23,421 nt of DNA. It comes from a virus. The notes beneath the pieces were generated by a model. The model worked only from the letters and a program-made list of their open reading frames with translations. It ran no database searches and had not been told where the DNA came from. The stretch spans positions 10,388-33,808 of IMG/VR virus record IMGVR_UViG_3300030060_000971; one strand, 5' to 3'. Both the position numbers and the translations under genes were made by a program. Shown piece after piece: positions 6,627 to 16,000 of this stretch (positions are counted from its first letter, which is position 1; the number at the start of each line of letters is the position of its first letter).

Positions 6627-9376
6627 TGGCATCATCATTTCAGAACGTCGTAGGTACTCCACGTGATGCAGTTCCTAACATAAGTAATACTAATTACTTG
6701 AAGACATCCGCAGACATGACTGAGGCTGTCAACGAAGATAGCAACGAAAGAATAAAAGATACTAAAGAGTTTTTTAATCAACTTATAGAACTTGAAGAAC
6801 TAGCAGCCAGTAAGTTTGACAAGAGGCTAGATGCTATATCAAGTCTTGCAGGCAGTATAGGTAGTATCAGAAAAAAGCGATTAGCAAAAGAAGCTGATGG
6901 ATTAACTAAAGAGTTTCTTAAAGAACAAAGATTACAGTTCCAAGAACAGATCACTAAGGTTATTGATGGTACAGAAGATGACAACGCTTTTCAAGAAGCA
7001 CTTGGTTTAGGTGAGATTGACCGTGATACTAATTTAAAATTTGCAGACAAGCTTGATTTATCACTAGGTTACATACCTAACGAAACACTAGAAGGCAAGA
7101 TAAGTGAGCACATGTCTTACTATGTATCTCAAGGTAGACCTATGATTGTAGGTGACGTTTTAGAAAGATACAATTCAAGCAGTGCTACATCACAAGCTGA
7201 GTTTACAGAACTTAGACAAAGAACTTTAAATAGTGTTTATCGGACTGTAATCTATAACTGGTTAGCGTCAGGTGGTGATGCTAGTGACCCTCGTTTAGAA
7301 CGCAGATTATTTGAAAAAGTTTTACCAGCATACAATAAACAACTAGACACAGCACAGAAAAAGTTTATTTATGATCTAGAGCAAACTCAAAAAGATGAAA
7401 GAGAAAGAGTTATAGATGACAGAATTACTAATGCTGTACTAAAGTCTAAAGCTAACTTTTACGGTGCAGAAGGTATAGTCTCAGCAGTTGCAGCTGAAAA
7501 AAATATAGGTAAACCAGAAGCACAGGATTATGTTTATGGTCGTGTTGGAGTGTTAGTTAATAAAAATGTACTTGAACCAGATGAAGCTTTAAGAATAATT
7601 GATGAGCTACCTTTTACACCTACTAATGAACCAGACAAAACATACAAAAATGTTGATGAGTATTTAGATAAAATAAAAAATAAAGATAGTGTATTTTATG
7701 CTAAAGCTAGTGGTAGAGTAGAAACATTAAGAAAAGTTATTAACGACAAAAAGAAAGAAAAAGATCAAATAGCAAAAGATACAAGTGATGTAAAACTTGC
7801 AGAGTATGAAAGAGATGAGATAGATCCCTTAGTTGCAGCTAGTGAAAACGGCACACTTCAAATGTCACAGATACGAAGTCTGTATGAAGAGCTCGTAGAG
7901 GCTGACTGGTACATCGAAGGTCATACTAAGATTCCTAAAAAGTTAGAAGCTTTCCATAATAAGACACATACAGGTGGTGTTAGAGATAAACAAGTAGTCC
8001 TTGCTCAAGAGTTTTCTAGTGAAATCGTTGAAGCCTTAGAAGGTGTCGAAAAGTTGTATAGAGAAAAACAAAAATTAGAAGCTGTAACCGAACTTGGACG
8101 TAGTGACGATAAAGCTGTAAAAAGATTACAAGCTGAGTTTCAAAAACTATTGTATGGTGAAAACGGTAAAGATCTTGAAGCTTTAAAACTGGCTATAGGT
8201 TCAAACCAATATACATTCGATCAACGAGTTCAAGAAATTGAAGAGGATCTTTTAAAAAGGTTTGATGCGATTATAAAAGACCCACCTATCATACCATTGG
8301 GTCAGGCGACTCGTAATACATTAGAACTTAGAGAACAGGTTAGAAACAATCCAGACTTACTTTATAGCAAGACAGCTCTTCAAGGAGAAGACATAAATAG
8401 TTTATTTGATTTTCTTAATACTGGTGGGCAGAGAAATAAAGAACTACAAAATTATTATAAAAACGCACGCTTCAGAGTTATAGAAGAAGATGGCACAGTC
8501 AGAGTTCTAGGTGGTTATGAAGCTGCTGAATTTAGAGGTAGAGAGCTTGGTATCTATGACCAGAAAGGTAAAAGGTTAATGAACTTTCATGCTAAAATTC
8601 TACAAAATTCTAAGGCAGTCAACAATTTAGAAAACAAGACTACTGCTCAAAAAGTTACCAATGCGTTTTCTGGTGGTAAAGGCGAGAAGATGGCAGAGTA
8701 TCTTACTCAACATGCTATCAATAGAAGTGGTGGTACAAGTCAAAAAGAAGATGATGCCTATACTTACAAGGGTCGTAGTGGTTCTACCAGCCCAAGAGCG
8801 GGTGTAACTCGAATGAACGGTGCTCGTATTGTTGCACTTGCAGAAGACGGGTCTACTGGCTTTGGTCGGTATCTTCTTTCTAATGAGAGTATACTATTGT
8901 TACATAAAAATAATATGATAGATTTAACCAAAGATTTTACAGAAGACCAGCAAAGTTTGGCTGTTATCAATCTTATGGCTCTAAATTCTAATCGTACAAA
9001 TTCTATTAGTGGGGCTGTAACTGAAGAAACTAAAAACTTTAGAAAGCTAACTCATTTTTCATCTGACGAACTAGAACTTATAAAGAAAACCTTTCCTAAT
9101 ATAAGTGAAAACTACTTTGCTCAATTCCAAACCTTAGAAGGAGAGGTTGCTCAACTACTTCTTAGTGATTTAGAAAAAGTTGTGGCAGAAAGAACTAAAG
9201 AGAAGGAACGTAAGGATGAACTAAGACGTAAGAGAGATAAAAAAGCACTAAGATCAGGTAGAGTAGAGCAAAACGACGAAGAGGTCTTTGGTTACGGGCC
9301 GGGAGAAATAGAACCAACAACTATAGAGGAACTAAAACAAGTTCCAGCAGTTAAAAAAGCAAGAGAGGGCAGATGA
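6626..9376 (+). CDS. Internal virion protein C (T7 gp15-like)
   Basis: The 916-residue product is hydrophilic, rich in Lys, Glu and helical heptad-like stretches (for example DKRLDAISSLAGSIGSIRKK, KEKERKDELRRKRDKKALRS), with no signal peptide or membrane segment. T7 gp15 (747 aa) is a largely helical core protein that is ejected and spans the periplasm with gp16. The assignment rests on length, composition, gene order and coupling: TAATG with the gp14-like gene and ATGA with the gp16-like gene. Direct sequence similarity to T7 gp15 is not obvious by eye, as is usual for these proteins. The C-terminus is highly charged. Confidence 0.8.
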   Translation: MASSFQNVVGTPRDAVPNISNTNYLKTSADMTEAVNEDSNERIKDTKEFFNQLIELEELAASKFDKRLDAISSLAGSIGSIRKKRLAKEADGLTKEFLKEQRLQFQEQITKVIDGTEDDNAFQEALGLGEIDRDTNLKFADKLDLSLGYIPNETLEGKISEHMSYYVSQGRPMIVGDVLERYNSSSATSQAEFTELRQRTLNSVYRTVIYNWLASGGDASDPRLERRLFEKVLPAYNKQLDTAQKKFIYDLEQTQKDERERVIDDRITNAVLKSKANFYGAEGIVSAVAAEKNIGKPEAQDYVYGRVGVLVNKNVLEPDEALRIIDELPFTPTNEPDKTYKNVDEYLDKIKNKDSVFYAKASGRVETLRKVINDKKKEKDQIAKDTSDVKLAEYERDEIDPLVAASENGTLQMSQIRSLYEELVEADWYIEGHTKIPKKLEAFHNKTHTGGVRDKQVVLAQEFSSEIVEALEGVEKLYREKQKLEAVTELGRSDDKAVKRLQAEFQKLLYGENGKDLEALKLAIGSNQYTFDQRVQEIEEDLLKRFDAIIKDPPIIPLGQATRNTLELREQVRNNPDLLYSKTALQGEDINSLFDFLNTGGQRNKELQNYYKNARFRVIEEDGTVRVLGGYEAAEFRGRELGIYDQKGKRLMNFHAKILQNSKAVNNLENKTTAQKVTNAFSGGKGEKMAEYLTQHAINRSGGTSQKEDDAYTYKGRSGSTSPRAGVTRMNGARIVALAEDGSTGFGRYLLSNESILLLHKNNMIDLTKDFTEDQQSLAVINLMALNSNRTNSISGAVTEETKNFRKLTHFSSDELELIKKTFPNISENYFAQFQTLEGEVAQLLLSDLEKVVAERTKEKERKDELRRKRDKKALRSGRVEQNDEEVFGYGPGEIEPTTIEELKQVPAVKKAREGR

Positions 9377-12300
9377 CCGATTCCTACGGATTAAGTGATG
9401 AAAACATTGATTTAGCCGCTGAACGTGTACAAGACTATTTAAAAGAAATAGACGAAAGAGATGCTGCAAGAAAAGCAGCTCAAGAACAAGCTATAGCAGG
9501 CGAACAACAGGCATTAGCTCAACAAGAAGATCCCAGAAACTCGGAAACATGGGGAGCTAAAGCTTTTATAAAAGAGGGTCAGTCCATCCTATCCGGTGGT
9601 TTACAAGATACTGCATCCTCTATTGCCACCTTTCCTGAGCGTACAGCAGATGCACTATCAGGAGAAATGCAAAGACAGAGGGAAGAAACTGGTACATACA
9701 AACCAGATTGGACACCCTTTGACGCATACGATAACCCTATCGAAACAAAGACATGGTGGGGTAAACAACTACGAGGTCTAGTGCACTTTGGATCTCTGGC
9801 AGCTGGCACAGTGCTAGCAGCTAAAGGCGCAGCAGCCACAGGTATAATATCTATACCAGCTGGTTTGACTGCTATTACAACCAATACACTAGCTAGAGGT
9901 GCAGCTATTGGTGCTGTGTCTGACCTTGTATCTAAAGAGTCAGACGAGCAAAACGCATTAGGTGCATTACGTGATAGATATGGTTGGGCTGATACACCGT
10001 TAGCAACAAAAGATACTGACTCTCCTGTTATGATGAAAGTCAAAAACATTGTAGAGGGTATGGGCTTTGGTTTATTCTTTGACGGACTAGCCTATACACT
10101 TAAGAAGGGTAGTCAACCTGTCATCGAACAGATTGTCAAACGTAACAAAAGTATAAAAGATCAAACTGTAGAAGCTGGTATAGCACAGTTGCGTAGAGGA
10201 GAAGCTGAGTTTAGAGCTGACAAAAACGCACCTATATCTGATGCACACCAAGGGGCACACCCATCAGAGGTAGAGCCACAGGTAGCTCGTGAACAGCTAT
10301 CAAGGACTCGTAAGGAGTGGGGTCAGGAAGAAGGAGCAACAGGTTCCGTAACCAGACCGCTTGAGCGTGAGCGTATAGCACAAGAAGGAGCAACAGATGA
10401 CGCTACAGTCGAGCGTATTATGCGTGGACTGATGAGTAATGATAAGTTTGCTAAAGAACTAGAAGCTGCAAAAGGCAACAGACAAACTTTAGTAAATACA
10501 TATAGAGAATCTATCGAAGCACACCAACGAATCACACAGGGTAGAAACGCTGCTGATATGTCAGCTAGTGAGTATTTAAAAGACTTACTTGAAGCACGAC
10601 CTGATATAGTTGATGGCGAAGAAATTTGGACATCTAAGAATGTAGTTGTAGCTGATCTTGTTCTAGGTTCTTTGATGAAACAATTACGAGATACAGGTAT
10701 TGCTGCTCGTGAAATATCTGACTTAGTAGATATAAACGATATAGATGGGCCAGCTAAACAAATAGTTGACACAATGCTAACAGCTCTATATCAAACTAAA
10801 AAAGCTAGATTTGTAAAGTCTGACTCTTTTAGAAACTTAGCAGCTGGTAGGCAAAGAAAGGTAGCTATAGATGATGCTGTTAAACAATCAGTAGCAGATT
10901 CTAAAGAGTCTATCATGTCAATACTTAAGATTACAAAAGATAATCAGGATGAAGACTTGATGAACGCCATGATAGAAGCGTTCTCAATTATGGATGATGT
11001 AAATACACTCGAAGACTTTGATAACTGGGCTAGAACCGTTATTAAAGGTGGTAAACTTAACGCTAATGATATTGACCGTACAGGAGCCCTTATAAGAGAG
11101 CTAGAAGGTGTTATGACCAATAGTGTCCTAAGCGGCCCTAAAACCCCTGTAAGAGCGATTATGGGTACATCTGCGGCTACATTCTTAAGACCGTTATCTA
11201 CAGCTCTAGGTGCTGCTATACGTTACCCGTTTGATGGTGACGCATCTACACTACGAGCTAGTCTAGCATCCATCAACGGTATGATAGAAGCTATACCAGA
11301 GTCCTTTACATTATTTAGAACTAAACTAAATGCTTATTGGAAAGGTGATCTAGCTACAATCAAGACTAGATTCTCTGAGTTTAGTCGTGGCGATCAAAAC
11401 TGGGAGCTTATACGTAGATGGGCAGAAGATAGTGGTAGAGCTACAGCTGGTGATACAGCTGCATTTCGTATTGCTAACATGGCACGTAAGATGAATGACT
11501 CTAACTTCCTGACATACTCTACAAAGATTATGGCAGCGACTGACGACGCATTTGCATACATACTTGGCCGTGCAAAGATGCGTGAGAAAGCTATGCGTAG
11601 AGTTTTGGAACTACAAGGTAACGGTATACAGACACCTAAAATTAACAAGAAGTTAATGAAGGCATACGAAGATGACTTTTATGCACAGGTCTTTAATGCT
11701 GATGGTAGTATAACAGACGAAGCTACTGCATTTGCACGTAAAGAAGTTACACTTACACAAGAGCTTACAGGATTTGCAAAAGGTCTAAACGATGTATTTA
11801 CATCCACACCTTTAGCCAAACCTTTCTTTTTGTTTGCTAGAACTGGTGTAAATGGTCTTGCATTGACAGGTAAGTATACACCCGGTTTTAACTTCTTAGT
11901 CAAGGAGTTCAACGAGATAGCACTGGCTACAGATGCTAACTTAGATATGTTAGCAAAGTATGGTATTACAACTGTTGACGAGCTAGCTAATGCTAAGGCT
12001 TTACAAACAGGCCGATTGGCAATAGGCTCTGCTGTAGTATTTATGGCTACACAGGCATGGATGCGTGGTGATCTAAACGGTAACGGCCCTCTTGACAGAT
12101 CCAAAAGACAGATGTGGATAGATGGTAAATGGGAACCAAGGACAATCAAGCTAGGTGCTGTACGTGTCGGTTATGATAACTTTGAACCATTCAACCTTAT
12201 TATGTCTACAATCGCTGACGTAGGTGATGCAAGTGAGCTTATGGGTGAAGAGTGGACAGAATCAGAACTACAAAAGATTTCTTTGGTTGTAGCACAGGCT

Positions 12301-13062
12301 ATAACAAGTAAGTCTTATCTTGCTGGTATACAGTCATTCGTTGACTTATTTGCGGGTCGCCCCGGTCAGTTTGATAGAATTGTAGCTGGACTAGGTAACA
12401 ATATCGTGCCTCTTGCTGGTTTACGTAACGAGCTAGGTAAATTATTTACACCTTATATGCGTGAGATTGGCTCCGGTATTGACCAGTCAATTCGTAACCG
12501 TAACTTAATGACAGAGCAAGTACCCGGTGTAAAGCAGCTACCTATAAAGTATGACATGCTTAACGGTAAACCTCTAAAAGATTGGGACTTCTTAACTAGA
12601 GCATACAATGCTGTAAGTCCTATCAGTCTTAACTTAGATCAAAGCCCCGGTAGAAACTTTCTATTTGATAGTGGCTACGACTTACGTATGTCTACATACT
12701 ATGCACCTGATAGTACAAACTTAACAGATGCTCCTCGAGTTAGATCTGAGTTTCAACGCTTGATTGGTTTGCAGAATCTAGAACTTGAGTTAAATAAGAT
12801 GGCTGCTGATCCAAAGATTATAGCATCTATGGAGAAAATGTACGCTGACATCAAAGCTGGTTTACGAGATCAGTATGATGCAAGAGATTACTACCATAAT
12901 ATAATGATAGGTCGATTATTTGATAGAGCTCGTAAAAAAGCTTGGGCACAGATGAGAGACAACCCAAAAGCTCAACAACTTATGGAAGAAGCAAGACAAA
13001 AGAGAGTCAGGAAACTAACTAAGAAACAAGAGACTCGTAACATCCTCAACATATATAAATAA
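9373..13062 (+). CDS. Internal virion protein D (T7 gp16-like)
   Basis: At 1229 residues it is close to T7 gp16 (1318 aa), the large core protein ejected into the cell that draws in the first DNA. It starts in an ATGA overlap behind GAGAGGG. Residues 1-50 are a charged helix; residues 134-186 are a long Ala/Gly-rich hydrophobic stretch ([20 protein letters not shown]) that could insert into membrane, followed near 230 by another ([15 protein letters not shown]). T7 gp16 begins with a lytic transglycosylase domain; no catalytic Glu with its SLT context (such as ES-xxP or GLMQ) can be found here. The C-terminal third has strong blocks ([40 protein letters not shown]), suggesting a conserved cyanophage core domain. 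Four Pro-Gly pairs are all CCSGG. Confidence 0.88.
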   Translation: MTDSYGLSDENIDLAAERVQDYLKEIDERDAARKAAQEQAIAGEQQALAQQEDPRNSETWGAKAFIKEGQSILSGGLQDTASSIATFPERTADALSGEMQRQREETGTYKPDWTPFDAYDNPIETKTWWGKQLRGLVHFGSLAAGTVLAAKGAAATGIISIPAGLTAITTNTLARGAAIGAVSDLVSKESDEQNALGALRDRYGWADTPLATKDTDSPVMMKVKNIVEGMGFGLFFDGLAYTLKKGSQPVIEQIVKRNKSIKDQTVEAGIAQLRRGEAEFRADKNAPISDAHQGAHPSEVEPQVAREQLSRTRKEWGQEEGATGSVTRPLERERIAQEGATDDATVERIMRGLMSNDKFAKELEAAKGNRQTLVNTYRESIEAHQRITQGRNAADMSASEYLKDLLEARPDIVDGEEIWTSKNVVVADLVLGSLMKQLRDTGIAAREISDLVDINDIDGPAKQIVDTMLTALYQTKKARFVKSDSFRNLAAGRQRKVAIDDAVKQSVADSKESIMSILKITKDNQDEDLMNAMIEAFSIMDDVNTLEDFDNWARTVIKGGKLNANDIDRTGALIRELEGVMTNSVLSGPKTPVRAIMGTSAATFLRPLSTALGAAIRYPFDGDASTLRASLASINGMIEAIPESFTLFRTKLNAYWKGDLATIKTRFSEFSRGDQNWELIRRWAEDSGRATAGDTAAFRIANMARKMNDSNFLTYSTKIMAATDDAFAYILGRAKMREKAMRRVLELQGNGIQTPKINKKLMKAYEDDFYAQVFNADGSITDEATAFARKEVTLTQELTGFAKGLNDVFTSTPLAKPFFLFARTGVNGLALTGKYTPGFNFLVKEFNEIALATDANLDMLAKYGITTVDELANAKALQTGRLAIGSAVVFMATQAWMRGDLNGNGPLDRSKRQMWIDGKWEPRTIKLGAVRVGYDNFEPFNLIMSTIADVGDASELMGEEWTESELQKISLVVAQAITSKSYLAGIQSFVDLFAGRPGQFDRIVAGLGNNIVPLAGLRNELGKLFTPYMREIGSGIDQSIRNRNLMTEQVPGVKQLPIKYDMLNGKPLKDWDFLTRAYNAVSPISLNLDQSPGRNFLFDSGYDLRMSTYYAPDSTNLTDAPRVRSEFQRLIGLQNLELELNKMAADPKIIASMEKMYADIKAGLRDQYDARDYYHNIMIGRLFDRARKKAWAQMRDNPKAQQLMEEARQKRVRKLTKKQETRNILNIYK

Positions 13063-16000
13063 ATGGCAACAACATTCGTAGAATACACTGGGGATGGTAA
13101 TGCGACTAAGCAGTTTACCTTTCCTTCATATCAATCTTCTGATGTCAAAGTTCGTGTAGATGGTGTACTTAAAACAGCAAGTACACACTACAATATTACT
13201 AGCTACACTACTACAGGTGGCGGTAATGTAGTCTTTACATCAGGTAACATACCATCCAGTCCAGCTAACATACGCATATACCGTGACACTAACGTAGACG
13301 TAGCTAAGGCTACATATACAGCAGGGTCATCAGTAAAAGCAGCTGACTTAAATAATAACAACACCCAGCTTTTATACAGAGCACAAGAAGAGCAAGTACC
13401 TAATCTTATACATTCGTATGATATAGATGCTGAAGCTATCGAAACAAGTAATATAAAAGCAGACGCTATAACTAACGCTAAAATAGCAGATGACCAGATA
13501 GATTCTGAACATTATGTTGATGGCAGTATAGATACACAACACATTGCTGACTCACAAATTACATCTGCTAAAATAGCTGATGGCACTATAGTAAACGCTG
13601 ATATTAACGCATCAGCTGCTATTGCTGGTACTAAAATATCTCCTGACTTTGGATCTCAAAATATAGTAACTACAGGCACTCTAAGCACAGGATCTTTTTC
13701 AACAAGTGGCACAGTTGATGGTAGAGATATAGCGGCAGACGGTACTAAGCTAGATACCATAGAAACAAATGCTACAGCTGACCAAACAGCATCACAAATA
13801 AAAACACTATTACAGTCAGATAAAATAACTAATTCTGAAATAGCAGCAGGTGCTTTAGATGGTAGATATTTTACTGAAACAGAGCTTACTAATGGTGCTC
13901 TTGATGGTAGATACTTTACTGAAACAGAGTCAGACGCTAGATACTTTAACATAAGTTCTGGTGAGACTATTAAAGATGGTGATACATTTCCTGACAACGA
14001 TACTACGATTGCTACAACCGCAGCTATCAATGATAGAATAATTGACCTAGTTGATGAAGTTGGTGGTTTCGATATTATACAAAGCGAGCAGCACTTTCCT
14101 AATACAAACCCGCAAGGTGCTACAGGTCAATCAGCTGTACTAAGTATCAAAGCGGCCTCAACTAATCTAACTCCTAGTGGTACAACTGTAACCATAACTA
14201 ATGGTAACTTAGCTGACAATGCTAATATTACTATAACTGGCGTTACTTCTACCATACCTACTGGCTTTGGATTCTTAGTAGAATCTACAAGCACACTACA
14301 TACATATACGTTTCACAGATTAGTACCAAAAGCCACAGAGGTTACAACTGTAGCTGGTAATATAACTAACATTAATGCTGTTGCAAACAATGCAAGTAAT
14401 ATTAACTCAGCTGTATCCAACGCATCTAACATAAATACAACAGCTAGTAATATAGCTAACGTCAACAATGTTGGTACAAACGTAGCAAAAGTAAACAGTG
14501 TTGCTGCCGTTTTAGGTGGTACGCAGACTTTTACTGTAACTGTATCAGGCGGTGTATTTTATATAGATGGTCAATCTAAACCAGCCTTGACTTTAGCAAG
14601 AGGTTTTACATATACCTTTAACCAAGCTGATAGTAGCAATAGTGGGCACCCCCTTGCATTTAGAGATAGTAGTGATAATGCTTATACAACAGGTGTAACA
14701 GTTAACGGAACAGCTGGTAGCTCAGGTGCTACTGTAGTATTTGCAGTACCATCAAATGCACCAAGTTCACTTAAGTATTACTGTACTGTACATGGTAACG
14801 GCATGGGTAACACCATAACAGTTACTGACGATAATATAGGAACAGTTGCTGGATCTATAGCAAACGTTAATACTACAGCGGGGTCTATATCTAATGTCAA
14901 TACAGTCGCTGGTGCTATAACTAATGTAAACACAACTGCAAGTAATATTGCAAACGTTAACAACTTTGCTGCTACATATCAGATAGCTTCTTCTGCACCT
15001 TCAACAGACGGTGCTGGCAATGCACTAGCTGCTGGTGACTTGTACTTTGATACAACTGCTAACGAACTAAGAGTACACAATGGATCTACATTCCAAGGTG
15101 GTGTAACAGCTACTGGTAATTTAGCTGGTCTAGGTGCTAACACATTTACTGGAAACCAGACAATAACAGGTGATTTAACTGTTACAGGTGGTGATGTAAC
15201 TATTCAAGGTACAGAACCAAAGTTACATTTAACTGATACTAATAATGATGATGATTTTCTTATTTACAACAATAACGGAGTCTTAAAATTTTATGACGCC
15301 ACAAATGGGGCGGACAGAATGTGGATAAATTCTGCTGGACAAGTTAATGTAAACGGCAATTTAACAGTAGGAGGAACAGTTGACGGTGTAGATATAGCTG
15401 CATTTAAAACATCATTTGATAATTTAAGCACAGATATTGTTAATGACACTTCACCTCAATTAGGAGCAGACTTAGACACAAACGGTTTTGAGATTGCTTT
15501 AGACTCTAACAAAGCTATTACGTTTGGAGGAACTAACCATGGAAACATTGAATATAAAAGTGGTCAGTTTGAAATAACTAATAACACAGGTGATATATTA
15601 ATAGACAATAATTATGTTGGTGGAGATGTTAAAATCTATACTAATACTGACTTTGAAGTTTATGTAAACGATGGTGAAGAAGCTATTGTTGCAAAACAGA
15701 ACGGAGCTGTAGAGCTTTATCACAACGATGTTAAAAAGTTTGAGACAACAAGCGGTGGTGTAACAGTAACAGGTACAGTCGCAGCCACTTCTTACACAGG
15801 TGACGGTTCAAACCTTACTGGTATAGCAACGGGCGTAACAAGTGATGGATCAAATAACACTCTAGCTGGTACAAATGCTGGTGATTCCATTACTTCTGGT
15901 ACAAATAATACTGCAATTGGTAAAGATGCCTTAACAGCAAACACAACTGGTGGTTTTAATGTAGCTATTGGATCAACAGCTTTAGATGCAAACACTACAG

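Noticed and set aside
9579-10049. 156-codon reverse-strand frame inside the gp16-like gene
   Set aside because: Antisense shadow with Ala/Ser/Pro-rich noise; the + strand gene is clearly coding.
13656-14030. 124-codon reverse-strand frame inside the fibre repeats
   Set aside because: Val/Ser-rich antisense of repetitive fibre sequence; period mirrors the + strand repeats.
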